Assembly: GCA_013215565.1 (NCBI GenBank)
Contig: JABSQV010000004.1
Coordinates: 151,276-204,915 of the forward strand
Length of the DNA stretch: 53,640 nucleotides
Reading direction: 5' to 3'
Source: Myxococcales bacterium
GTDB lineage: Bacteria; Myxococcota_A; UBA9160; SZUA-336
The position numbers and the translations under genes are program-made. This document shows, piece after piece, positions 27,188 to 35,212 of the stretch (its first letter is position 1; each line of letters opens with the position of its first letter). The notes beneath the pieces were generated by a model, which saw only the letters and a program-made list of their open reading frames with translations, was not told the origin of the DNA and made no database searches.

Positions 27188-27192
27188 GGGCT

Positions 27193-27206
27193 GCATGCTA
27201 GCATGC
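27193..27206. promoter_or_regulatory. 14-bp palindrome holding two face-to-face -10 boxes
   Basis: GCATGCTAGCATGC is a perfect palindrome. It contains TAGCAT on both strands (27199-27204 plus, 27200-27195 minus). Downstream starts lie at 6 nt (GTG 27211, plus) and 7 nt (GTG 27187, minus). It could be a shared bidirectional promoter, an operator, or both. Confidence 0.5.
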
Positions 27207-27210
27207 GCGC

Positions 27211-28284
27211 GTGAAGCGTTCGGATGTCGACACACCCGCGCTGATACTCGATCTCGATCGTGTCGAGAGAAACATCGAAACGCTTGCCCTCTTCTTCTCG
27301 AGTCGGACGGCCAACCTGCGCCCCCACTTCAAGACGCCCAAGTGCCCGGAGGTCGCGCGGCGCCAACTCGCTGCCGGTGCCATCGGGATCACCTGCGCCA
27401 AACTCGGAGAAGCCGAGGTGCTGGCGCACTCGGGCATCGAAACCTCGATTCTGCTTGCGAATCAGGTCGTCGGACGCGCGAAGGTGCAGCGTCTCGTGGA
27501 ACTCGCCGGGTCGGTCCCGGAACTGATCGTGGCCGTCGACCACCCCAACCAGGTCCGGGCCATTGATGCGGAACTTTCCGGGACGAAGCAGAGCGTCGGT
27601 GCCCTGGTGGAAGTTGACATCGGAATGCACCGCTGCGGAACCCGGGACGAAGCCGCGACCGTGGAGCTGGCCGCCGCGGTCGACAAGAGCCGCCTTTCCT
27701 ACCGCGGGATCATGGGCTACGAGGGCCACGCGGTCCTGGTCGTGGATCCGGAGGAACGCCGGGCGCTGACGGTCCAGGCCCTGAGCGAACTCGACCGGCA
27801 CCGAAGCGCGCTCGCTCGCGCCGGACTCGAGCCGGAGATCGTAAGTGCGGGCGGCACCGGGACCTACGACATCACGGGCGCGGCACCCTTCGTGACGGAG
27901 CTGCAAGCGGGAAGCTACGTGTTCATGGACGGGGCCTACCGGAAAGTGCGAAGCGAGTTCGAGCCCGCGCTCACCGTCGCAACCACGGTCGTGCACGCGC
28001 GCGGACGGCTCCTCATCACCGACTGCGGCATGAAGGCCTTGAGTCACGAGTTCGGGCTGCCCGAAGGGGCGGATCTCCCGCTCCGCTGCGTGGCTCTTTC
28101 CGAAGAGCACGGCCACGTCCTGATCGACGACGACGCGGAACTCACCCTCGGCCCCGGAGACCGGATCGAAATCCTGCCCAGCCATGGCGACACGACCATC
28201 AACCTGCACGAGGAGTACGCGGTCGTCCGCGGCGAAGAGGTCGTAGACAGGTGGCCCATCCCGGCGCGCGGGAAGTTCAAGTAG
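27211..28284 (+). CDS. DSD1/D-threonine-aldolase-like PLP enzyme
   Basis: Alanine-racemase-fold (type III) PLP enzyme of the D-threonine aldolase / D-serine dehydratase group, 357 residues. It opens VDTPALILDLDRVERNI and has the PLP lysine in RPHFKTPKCPEVAR (about residue 44), EVDIGMHRCGT, GYEGHA, SAGGTGTYDI and a C-terminal PSHGDTTINLHEEY where family members bind a divalent metal; the usual HxC pair is HGD here, so a cysteine ligand is replaced. Likely cleaves or dehydrates a beta-hydroxy D-amino acid. GTG 27211 is 6 nt after TAGCAT. Its stop shares one base with the next GTG (TAGTG). Confidence 0.87.
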   Translation: MKRSDVDTPALILDLDRVERNIETLALFFSSRTANLRPHFKTPKCPEVARRQLAAGAIGITCAKLGEAEVLAHSGIETSILLANQVVGRAKVQRLVELAGSVPELIVAVDHPNQVRAIDAELSGTKQSVGALVEVDIGMHRCGTRDEAATVELAAAVDKSRLSYRGIMGYEGHAVLVVDPEERRALTVQALSELDRHRSALARAGLEPEIVSAGGTGTYDITGAAPFVTELQAGSYVFMDGAYRKVRSEFEPALTVATTVVHARGRLLITDCGMKALSHEFGLPEGADLPLRCVALSEEHGHVLIDDDAELTLGPGDRIEILPSHGDTTINLHEEYAVVRGEEVVDRWPIPARGKFK

Positions 28285-29198
28285 TGGCCGACGAAATTCT
28301 CGTCGTCGTGACTGGCGCGAACAGCGCCGTGGGCCGCGCGGTCGTGAAAGCGCCGGGACGGGAAATGCCCGTGAAGTATCGAATCGTTGCCGCGGTTCGT
28401 TCAGAGCGGGCGGCCGCCGCCGTTCCCCCGATCCCGGAGGGGCGCGGGCGAATCGTGCGCGTCGACTACGACGCGCCCGAGACGCTGCGCGATGCGCTGT
28501 TGGGGGCCTCGGCCATCCTGCATCTCCCGGGGCTCCTGGTCGAGCGCCCGAACGCGAGCTACGAGGACGCACACATCCGAACCACCGAGGTCGCAATCGA
28601 CGCGGCCCGGCGTGCAGACGTGGCGAAGTTCGTCCTGATGAGCGCGGTGGGCGCGGACCCCGCCTCTGGGAATCGCTACTTCCGGACCAAAGGAAAGGCG
28701 GAAGAACTCGTCGCGAACTCCGGGCTGTCCTACACGATTCTGCGTCCACCGCTGATTCTGGGGCCGGGGACCGAAGGTTCCGCCGCCCTGCGGCGCTCGG
28801 GGCGCGGAGTTCTGGTTCCCCTGCTCCGTGGCGGACGGGTCCTGCACCAGCCCCTCGACGTCGACGACCTTGCGGCAGCGGCGCTGCGCGCCACACGCCC
28901 TGAACTCGCCCGGAACCGCTGCGTCGAGCTGGCCGGCCCCGAACGACTGAGCTACCGAGCCCTGGTGGAGCGCGGGGCCGAGCGCCGACTGCCGGTCCTT
29001 CCAATCCCGGTCGCGCCGCTGCGCGGGCTGCTCGCGCTCAGACAGCGATTCCTCGGACCCGGATTCTCCCCGGATGCGCTCGAGGTGCTGACCACGGACA
29101 CGCGGGTCGACGCCGGGGCGGCCGCGACCGCGCTCGGAATCGAGTTGACTCCCCTCGACACCACGCTCGCAAAGACCCGGAGCCCCCAACATGAGTGA
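28284..29198 (+). CDS. NmrA/atypical SDR NAD(P)-binding protein
   Basis: Atypical short-chain dehydrogenase / NmrA-like protein of 304 residues. VVVTGANSAVGRAVV (about 6-20) is the nucleotide loop, VDYDAPETLRDALLGASAILHLPGL follows, and SGLSYTILRPPLILGPG is the usual NmrA/NAD-epimerase segment; the Tyr-x3-Lys region YFRTKGKAEEL is degenerate. GTG 28284 shares one base with the preceding stop, and the 3' end overlaps the next gene by 8 bp, so it sits in a three-gene operon. Substrate unknown. Confidence 0.8.
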   Translation: MADEILVVVTGANSAVGRAVVKAPGREMPVKYRIVAAVRSERAAAAVPPIPEGRGRIVRVDYDAPETLRDALLGASAILHLPGLLVERPNASYEDAHIRTTEVAIDAARRADVAKFVLMSAVGADPASGNRYFRTKGKAEELVANSGLSYTILRPPLILGPGTEGSAALRRSGRGVLVPLLRGGRVLHQPLDVDDLAAAALRATRPELARNRCVELAGPERLSYRALVERGAERRLPVLPIPVAPLRGLLALRQRFLGPGFSPDALEVLTTDTRVDAGAAATALGIELTPLDTTLAKTRSPQHE

Positions 29199-30207
29199 CT
29201 CGTCTCCTGCAAGCACCCGCGGACCCGTTCCCCGAATCCTCCTGCGCGGGCTCACGTGGCTCCTGGCCGCCGGCTGTTTCTACCTCGCCTACCGGAAGAT
29301 CGATGGCGCCGCGGCCGAAAACTCGCAGACCGCGGTCGAATACGTCGCGGTGTTCTTCTCGAATGCCGACTGGGCGCTCTGGCTCGGCATCATGATCCCC
29401 TACTCGCTGTTCTTCTTTCTGGTTGACTCCTACGCCATCTGCAGGGTCATCAACTGGTTCAACACCCGCGTGCGCTACCTGGACATTCTTCCGGTTCGGG
29501 CGAGTACCTACATCCTGGCCCTCGTGAACGAGCAGGTGGGCAAGGGGGCCATGGCCGTCTACCTCTACCGCCGCGACCGGGTTCCGGGTTGGGAAGTCGG
29601 ATCGAGCATGCTGCTGATCGCGTTCGTCGAGATCTACCAGCTGCTCCTGTTCTCGTCGATCGGGACCGCCACACACTTCGAGATGGTGCGCTCCGCGTCG
29701 CAACTTCTGCCCTTGGCCACGATCCTGCCGGCCGTGTACGCCGCAGCCGGCCTCTACCTGGTCTTCCACCTGCTCTATTTCCAAGGCCGCCTCGCGCCCG
29801 GTCGTGGGCCCCGCGAGCGCACGATCCTGTACGCGTTTCGCCAGGCGCGGCTCTGGCAGTACCTGGTTCTGATCGCAATCAAGGGCGTCAACCTGATCGC
29901 CGCAGTGGCGGTCTATTCGGTCGCGCTTTCGCTCTTCCGGGTCGATGTCGCCTTCGGCGAATTGCTCGCCTTCCTGCCTGTGATCTTTCTGGCCGCCGCA
30001 CTCCCGCTTCCATTCCACGCGGGCGCGCTCGCACTCTGGACGGTGCTGTTCCCGAAGTTTCCCGAGGTGGGCATCTTCAGCCTCGTCATGCACACCTTCT
30101 TCGTGCTCTTCAACGCCGCGATCGGTCTCGCCTTCCTGCCCCGGGCAAATCGCGAACTGTTCGGAGATACGAACGAAGCCGGTCCGCCAGTGACAAAGCC
30201 GTCGTAG
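29191..30207 (+). CDS. Polytopic membrane protein, UPF0104/flippase-like
   Basis: A 338-residue protein with about eight hydrophobic segments (around 20-34, 66-90, 105-125, 140-160, 172-195, 218-245, 258-280 and 290-312). Layout and the VNEQVGKGAMAVYLYRR segment recall the lysylphosphatidylglycerol synthase transmembrane / UPF0104 family, which includes lipid or lipid-linked-sugar flippases; the match is by general pattern only. It overlaps the SDR gene by 8 bp and the convergent phosphatidyltransferase gene by 98 bp. The role is unknown; lipid handling is a reasonable guess. Confidence 0.65.
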   Translation: MSDSSPASTRGPVPRILLRGLTWLLAAGCFYLAYRKIDGAAAENSQTAVEYVAVFFSNADWALWLGIMIPYSLFFFLVDSYAICRVINWFNTRVRYLDILPVRASTYILALVNEQVGKGAMAVYLYRRDRVPGWEVGSSMLLIAFVEIYQLLLFSSIGTATHFEMVRSASQLLPLATILPAVYAAAGLYLVFHLLYFQGRLAPGRGPRERTILYAFRQARLWQYLVLIAIKGVNLIAAVAVYSVALSLFRVDVAFGELLAFLPVIFLAAALPLPFHAGALALWTVLFPKFPEVGIFSLVMHTFFVLFNAAIGLAFLPRANRELFGDTNEAGPPVTKPS

Positions 30208-30673
30208 CGATCAGGATCCAGGCCAGCCAGCGCACGGGTCCCGCGAGAAAGCCGAGGCCGAGCCGGGCGAGGATGTCTCCGCAGACCGGGAAGAAGTAGA
30301 GAATCCCGTTCCACTTCCCGAGCCTCGACATGCGCAGCTGGCGCTCGCGTCGGACGACACCCGAGTCGACCACGTACTGCAGGAACGCGACGCAGATCAG
30401 GATCGGCAGCAACAGCGGAAGCGCCCCGCGCAGGGACGCTGCAAACAGGGCACCGCTCACGGTCGCGAAGTCGGCACCGTGATCGAGCAGGCGGCCGCGC
30501 GCGCTCTCGGTGCCGAGCCAGCGCGCAATGCGACCGTCGGCCAGGTCGCTCAGGATCGCGAGCGTGATCAGGAACGCGGCCAGGATCGCCGCCTCGCGGC
30601 CCGGCCCCCACATCGCCCAGGCCAGCGGGAACGCCGCGATCAGCCGGAAGAGACTCAGCGCATCAGCGAGCAC
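30110..30673 (-). CDS. CDP-alcohol phosphatidyltransferase family protein
   Basis: Integral membrane enzyme that transfers a phosphatidyl group from CDP-diacylglycerol to an alcohol. The signature DG-x2-AR-x8-G-x3-D-x3-D is complete as DGRIARWLGTESARGRLLDHGAD (first 20 residues are the core), near residue 46-68, flanked by hydrophobic helices. 187 residues from GTG 30673. PgsA, PssA or another alcohol cannot be told from the sequence. The last 98 bp overlap the convergent flippase-like gene on the other strand. Confidence 0.85.
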   Translation of the reverse strand: MLADALSLFRLIAAFPLAWAMWGPGREAAILAAFLITLAILSDLADGRIARWLGTESARGRLLDHGADFATVSGALFAASLRGALPLLLPILICVAFLQYVVDSGVVRRERQLRMSRLGKWNGILYFFPVCGDILARLGLGFLAGPVRWLAWILIATTALSLADRLRSYLRTVRDLPGAGRRDRSRR

Positions 30674-30751
30674 GGGCGGGATCCACGCAGCGGCTTGGAG
30701 ACCCGCGAAGCTTCTCGACCCGCCGGCAGCTGCAGAAAGACAAGCCCCGGG

Positions 30752-31903
30752 TCAGGTCCCGCGCTGGATCTGGCGTGCGATCGTCAGCAGTTGCATGTTG
30801 GCGGTCCCCTCGTACACGCGGGCCGGCTTGGCATCGCGATAACGCTTCTCGACCGGATATTCAGTCGTGATGCCGACGCCTCCGAAGAGTTCGATCGCCA
30901 TCGAGGAGACGCGCTCCGCCGTGTCGCACACGACGAGCTTCGTCATGGCGGCTTCCTTGAGGAATGGGCGCTTCGCGTCCCGCAGGCGGGCCGTGTTGTA
31001 GACCAGAAGACGCGCAACCTCGAGATCCGTCGCCATCCGGGCCAGCTCGAACTGCACCGCCTGAAAGGACCCGATCTTCTGGCCGAACTGCTCACGCTCT
31101 CCGGTGTAGGCGAGGGCCGCGTCGAAAGAGCCCCGAGCGAGTCCCAGCATCTGTGCGCCAATGCCGATCCGACCTTCGTTGAGCGTCTCGATCGCGACCT
31201 TGTATCCCTGGCCAATCTCGCCGAGCACGTTCTTGCGCGGGACCGGAACCCCGTCCAGGATCAGCTCGCAGGTCGAGCTCGCGCGCTGACCCAGTTTGTC
31301 TTCCTTCTTGCCGACCTGGAAGCCCGCGAAGTCGCGCTCGACGACGAAGCAGGTGATGCCCCGGTGACCGGCGGAGGGATCGACGCTCGCGAAGATCACG
31401 AAGATCTCAGACTCCGCCGCATTCGTGATCCAGAGCTTGCGGCCCGTCAGCCGGAAATCGTCGCCATCCGCAACGGCCCGTGTCTCGAGCGCGAAGGCAT
31501 CGCTCCCCGAGGCGGCTTCCGAAAGTGCGTAGGAGCCGATGCTTCCCGACGCGAGCTTTGTCAGGAACTCCTCCTGCTGCGCCTCGGTTCCCCACTCCGA
31601 AATCGCGCCCGCCACGATCGTGTTCTGGACGTCCACCATCGCACCCACGCTGGCGTCGGCGCGTGAGACCTCCTCGATGGCCAGGCAGGCGAGAAAGAGC
31701 GAACCGCCCGCCCCCCCGAAACGCTCCGGGATTTCGACGCTCATCACCCCGATCTCGAACAGTTTCGCGATCAACTCGGGCTCGATGGCTCCCTTCCGGT
31801 CCCGTTCGATCGCGCCGGGCGCGACCTCCCGGTCGGAGAAGTCGCGCACGGTTTCGCGAAACAGTTCCTCCTCGTCGGAGAGCACCGTGACAGCCTGTCT
31901 CAT
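30752..31903 (-). CDS. Acyl-CoA dehydrogenase
   Basis: FAD-dependent acyl-CoA dehydrogenase (383 residues), first step of a beta-oxidation-like cycle or short/branched acyl-CoA oxidation. The N-terminal helical domain, the SYALSEAASGSDAF FAD/substrate motif (about 124-137), GRKLWITNAAESEIFVIFA, and the C-terminal QLFGG-type region SMAIELFGGVGITTEYPVEKRYRD are visible; the late YEGTANMQLLTIAR completes the family pattern. The ATG overlaps the proS stop as ATGA, so it is translated with prolyl-tRNA synthetase, an unusual partner. Confidence 0.93.
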   Translation of the reverse strand: MRQAVTVLSDEEELFRETVRDFSDREVAPGAIERDRKGAIEPELIAKLFEIGVMSVEIPERFGGAGGSLFLACLAIEEVSRADASVGAMVDVQNTIVAGAISEWGTEAQQEEFLTKLASGSIGSYALSEAASGSDAFALETRAVADGDDFRLTGRKLWITNAAESEIFVIFASVDPSAGHRGITCFVVERDFAGFQVGKKEDKLGQRASSTCELILDGVPVPRKNVLGEIGQGYKVAIETLNEGRIGIGAQMLGLARGSFDAALAYTGEREQFGQKIGSFQAVQFELARMATDLEVARLLVYNTARLRDAKRPFLKEAAMTKLVVCDTAERVSSMAIELFGGVGITTEYPVEKRYRDAKPARVYEGTANMQLLTIARQIQRGT

Positions 31904-33606
31904 CTCTGGACCCTCCGCCTCACTTCCTCAACCGCATCTTCGAGCGGAATCTCGCTTCCGGCGGCCGTCTGTCGTTCCTGCAACTCGACCTTTCCCTTCG
32001 CGAGCGAGCGCGGTCCGACAGTGAGCCGCAACGGCACGCCGATCAGATCGGCATCCTTGAACTTGACCCCGGGCCGCTCGTCGCGGTCGTCGAGCAGAAC
32101 CTCGAGACCGGCCTCGCGGAGCGAGGCGTAGAGTTCCTCGGCCGCCCGCTCCTGCGCCTCGTCCTTGGTCCGAACCGGCGTCACGATCACGTCGAAGGGC
32201 GAGACCGAAGCCGGCCACACCAGGCCGAGTTCGTCGTGACAGGCCTCGGCGACGGCCGATACCAGCCGGGTGATCCCGATGCCATAGGAGCCCATCACGA
32301 TCGGGACTTCCTTGCCCTCGCGGCCGAGTACCGTAGCCCCCATCGATTCCGAGTAGAACAGGCCGAGCTTGAAGATGTGGGCCACCTCGATCGCCCTTCG
32401 CACTTCGAGCGGCTTGCCGCACTCGGCGCAGGGCTCGCCCTCGCGGACGGTTCGCAGATCGGCCCAGCGAATTTCGGGGACGTCACGTTCCACGTCGACC
32501 GAGCGCAGATGGAAGCCGTCCTCGTTCGCACCGGTCGTCATGCCGCTTCGCCCGCGCAGCGCCTGGTCTACGTACACGGGCAGGTCCGTCACGCCGACCG
32601 CTCCGAGGCTTCCGGCAGACGCTCCGAGCGCAGCCCGGATTTCCTCGTCGCTGGCGGGGCGGAGTTGTGTGTCCCCGGTCGCGTCGATCGCCTTGACTTC
32701 GTTCAGTTCGTCATCGCCGCGTACGAGCAGGAGCAAGGGTCCCTCGCTCGTACAGTAGACGAGGCTCTTGATCTGCTTCGCGGCGGGCGCGCCTCCCGGG
32801 AACTGCTCGAGCGCTTCGATCGTTCGGATTCCGGGTGTCGGGAACCGTTCCGGCGCGCCGGCAGACCCGGGTTCCTCGACGGGCACCAGGGCCGAGTTCG
32901 CCTTCTCGAGATTCGCCGCGTAGTCGCAGCCGCGGCACGTGACCACCCAGTCTTCACCCGCGTCGGAATACGAGATGAACTCGCAGGATTCGCTGCCCCC
33001 CATCGCACCCGAGGAGGCCTCGACCCGGAACGCAGCGATGCCAACCCGTTCGAAAATCTTCTCGTAAGCCGCAGCGTGGATCTCGAAGGAACGCTCCAGA
33101 CCCTCCCAGTCCAGATCGAACGAGTAAGAGTCCTTCATTTGGAACTCGCGTCCGCGCAGCAAGCCCGCCTTCGGACGCAACTCATCCCGGAACTTGGTCT
33201 GGATCTGGTACCAGATCTGGGGCAGGTCCCGGTAGCTCCGGATCTCGTCGCGCGCGATCGCGGTGAACACCTCTTCGTGCGTCATCGCCAGACACATCTC
33301 GCTGCGCTTGCGATCGCGGAGCCGGAAGAGCGTCTCGTCGATCTTGTCCCAGCGACCGCTCTGCTTCCAGAGTTCGGCGGGATGGAGCGTTGGAAGGAAG
33401 AACTCCTGCGCCCCGATCGCGCGCATCTCCTCGTGCACGATCCGCTCGATGCGCCGCACCACGCGCACGCCGAGCGGGAGCAGCGACCAGAGTCCGGCAC
33501 CGACCTGGCGCATGAAGCCCCCGCGCAGGAGCAGCTTGTGGCTCACCGCATCGGAGTCGGCCGGATCATCTCGCAACGTGGGTATGAAGGCCCGGGACCA
33601 GCGCAC
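31900..33606 (-). CDS. proS: Prolyl-tRNA synthetase (bacterial type)
   Basis: Charges tRNA-Pro. Class II motifs are visible: motif 1 region MRQVGAGLWSLLPLGVRVVRRIE, motif 2 FRDELRPKAGLLRGREFQMKD, and motif 3 GSYGIGITRLVSAVAEACHD. Residues about 230-390 form the YbaK-like INS editing domain typical of bacterial-type ProRS, and the anticodon-binding domain ends the protein. The length of 568 is right. The start is GTG 33606, eight bases after TAGACT. It overlaps the downstream acyl-CoA dehydrogenase by four bases. Confidence 0.96.
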   Translation of the reverse strand: MRWSRAFIPTLRDDPADSDAVSHKLLLRGGFMRQVGAGLWSLLPLGVRVVRRIERIVHEEMRAIGAQEFFLPTLHPAELWKQSGRWDKIDETLFRLRDRKRSEMCLAMTHEEVFTAIARDEIRSYRDLPQIWYQIQTKFRDELRPKAGLLRGREFQMKDSYSFDLDWEGLERSFEIHAAAYEKIFERVGIAAFRVEASSGAMGGSESCEFISYSDAGEDWVVTCRGCDYAANLEKANSALVPVEEPGSAGAPERFPTPGIRTIEALEQFPGGAPAAKQIKSLVYCTSEGPLLLLVRGDDELNEVKAIDATGDTQLRPASDEEIRAALGASAGSLGAVGVTDLPVYVDQALRGRSGMTTGANEDGFHLRSVDVERDVPEIRWADLRTVREGEPCAECGKPLEVRRAIEVAHIFKLGLFYSESMGATVLGREGKEVPIVMGSYGIGITRLVSAVAEACHDELGLVWPASVSPFDVIVTPVRTKDEAQERAAEELYASLREAGLEVLLDDRDERPGVKFKDADLIGVPLRLTVGPRSLAKGKVELQERQTAAGSEIPLEDAVEEVRRRVQR

Positions 33607-33614
33607 GAGAGTCG

Positions 33615-33620
33615 AGTCTA
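33615..33620 (-). promoter_or_regulatory. TAGACT -10 box, 8 nt before proS GTG
   Basis: On the minus strand TAGACT is followed by eight bases and then GTG 33606. There is no Shine-Dalgarno in the gap, so even this essential gene appears to be leaderless. Confidence 0.5.
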
Positions 33621-33755
33621 CCGGGAGACGCGGCGGCCTCCAGGGGCGCCCCCGGAGGCCCGCGGGTCGGGGTGTGGGGTTTCGGGGTCACCGGGCGCCT
33701 CGACCGGCCCGACCCGGGCGGATCCTGGACGAGTGGACCGGACCTTCCGGCTCGT

Positions 33756-33761
33756 TAGAAT
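33756..33761 (+). promoter_or_regulatory. Possible TAGAAT -10 box in the gap before rnd
   Basis: The 266-bp gap 33607-33872 separates divergent proS and the RNase D gene. TAGAAT here is a plausible -10 box for RNase D, giving a leader of about 105 nt that ends in GGTGGAG ahead of the ATG. I see no convincing gene or riboswitch in the gap. Confidence 0.35.
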
Positions 33762-33872
33762 GGCAGCCGCGTCACGGGCCGGAGCCCCTTCGGGCCGCGC
33801 CGGCCGAAACGGCCTCCCCGCCGCGTGCGCTCCCGCAGAGCACTTTCCCGAGCAATCGTCAGGTGGAGTTCG

Positions 33873-35114
33873 ATGGCCGACTATCCGCTCATCCGCAATC
33901 CCGAGGAGCTGGAGGCACTCGCAGACGATCTCCGGCACGAGCGGCAGATCGCGGTCGACACCGAGGCCGACAGCCTCTTCCACTACTTCGACAAGCTCTG
34001 CCTGCTCCAGATCTCGGCGGGCTGCGGCACCTTCCTGATCGATCCGCTCGCGCTGCCGGAGGGCGGACTGGCCCCGCTCGAACCGATCCTGAGTTCGTCG
34101 CGGATTCGCAAGATCTTTCACGCGGCTGACTACGACCTGTACGTGCTGCAGCGCTACGGCGGGATCAAGCTCCGAAACGTCTTCGACACCATGGTCTCGG
34201 CGCAGTTCCTCGGCTACCCGGCGGTCGGACTGGCGGCGCTGGTGGAGCGCCACTTCGGAGTCCAGCTGGCGAAGGAACACCAGCGCACCGACTGGTCGCG
34301 CCGACCGCTCAAACCGGCGCAGGTGGACTACGCCGGCTCGGACGTGCTCTACCTGATCGAACTTTCGCAGCGGCTCGAGCAGGAGCTTCGGGACAAGAAG
34401 CGGCTTTCGTGGGCGCGCGAAGAGTTCGTGTCCCTCGAGGAGCGAGTCTGGCCCGAGCGCGAGTTCAACCGCACGGGCTACCTGCGAATCAAGGGGGTGT
34501 CCAAACTCACTCCGCGCGGGCTGGCGGTGCTCCGCGAACTCTTCCTGATGCGAGACAAGCGGGCCCGGGCCCTCGACCGGCCCGCATTCCGGGTACTCGG
34601 GAACGGAACCCTGCTCGACCTGGCGCAGCGCCCGCCCAAGAGCGGGCGTGCCCTGACGGGCCGGAAGGGCATCACGAACCTGGTGGTCCGGAGACTCGGC
34701 ACCCCGATTCTGGAAGCCGTGGCGCGGGGACTCGAGGGCCCCGAGCATCCACCCCCCGAGAAGAAGGCGAAGGGGACCGGGCGCAAGCGCCTCGACCGCG
34801 GCGGCGAACTGCGGCGCGAGGTGCTGAAGCGCTGGCGCGGGACGCGTGCCGGCGAACTCAAGCTGGACCCCGGGGTGTTCTGTCCCAACGCCGTCCTCGA
34901 AGAGATCGCGGCCGCCGACCCCAAGGAGCCGGCCGACCTCGAGGGCCTGAAGCTGAAGCGTTGGTGGATCCGGGCCTTCGGCCGCGAGGTCTTCCGGACG
35001 CTCAAGGCGAACGAGAAGCCGGAAGCCGAGCCGGCCAAGTCCGGGGCCCCGAAGGCGGGGCCCACGAACGGGCGTCCTCGTCGTTCGCGGGGCCGACGCC
35101 GCTCGCGTTCCTAG
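33873..35114 (+). CDS. rnd: Ribonuclease D-like 3'-5' exonuclease
   Basis: DEDDy-family 3'-5' exoribonuclease that trims tRNA precursors and other stable RNAs. The catalytic residues appear as AVDTEADSLFHY (DxE, about 26-28), HAADYDLYVLQRYGG, and YAGSDVLYLIEL (YxxxD). HRDC helical domains follow at about 215-290 and 300-370. The C-terminal tail (about 375-413) is rich in Lys, Arg, Pro and Ser and is probably disordered and RNA-binding. ATG 33873 with GGTGGAG upstream gives 413 residues; the frame back to 33825 is not needed. Confidence 0.9.
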   Translation: MADYPLIRNPEELEALADDLRHERQIAVDTEADSLFHYFDKLCLLQISAGCGTFLIDPLALPEGGLAPLEPILSSSRIRKIFHAADYDLYVLQRYGGIKLRNVFDTMVSAQFLGYPAVGLAALVERHFGVQLAKEHQRTDWSRRPLKPAQVDYAGSDVLYLIELSQRLEQELRDKKRLSWAREEFVSLEERVWPEREFNRTGYLRIKGVSKLTPRGLAVLRELFLMRDKRARALDRPAFRVLGNGTLLDLAQRPPKSGRALTGRKGITNLVVRRLGTPILEAVARGLEGPEHPPPEKKAKGTGRKRLDRGGELRREVLKRWRGTRAGELKLDPGVFCPNAVLEEIAAADPKEPADLEGLKLKRWWIRAFGREVFRTLKANEKPEAEPAKSGAPKAGPTNGRPRRSRGRRRSRS

Positions 35115-35197
35115 CGACCCGCCTCGCGGTCCGGGGCGCCGGGACTCTCCGCAAAGTCTGACGCCGTGCGGGACCGTGGGGTACCCTCGCGATCCCG

Positions 35198-35205
35198 AAG
35201 GAGGT
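35198..35205 (+). promoter_or_regulatory. Consensus Shine-Dalgarno deciding the TTG start of pepP
   Basis: AAGGAGGT, a perfect anti-SD match, lies seven bases before TTG 35213. This fixes the TTG as the aminopeptidase P start. A TACCCT at 35182-35187 may be the -10 box for a short leader. Confidence 0.7.
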
Positions 35206-35212
35206 ATCGCCA

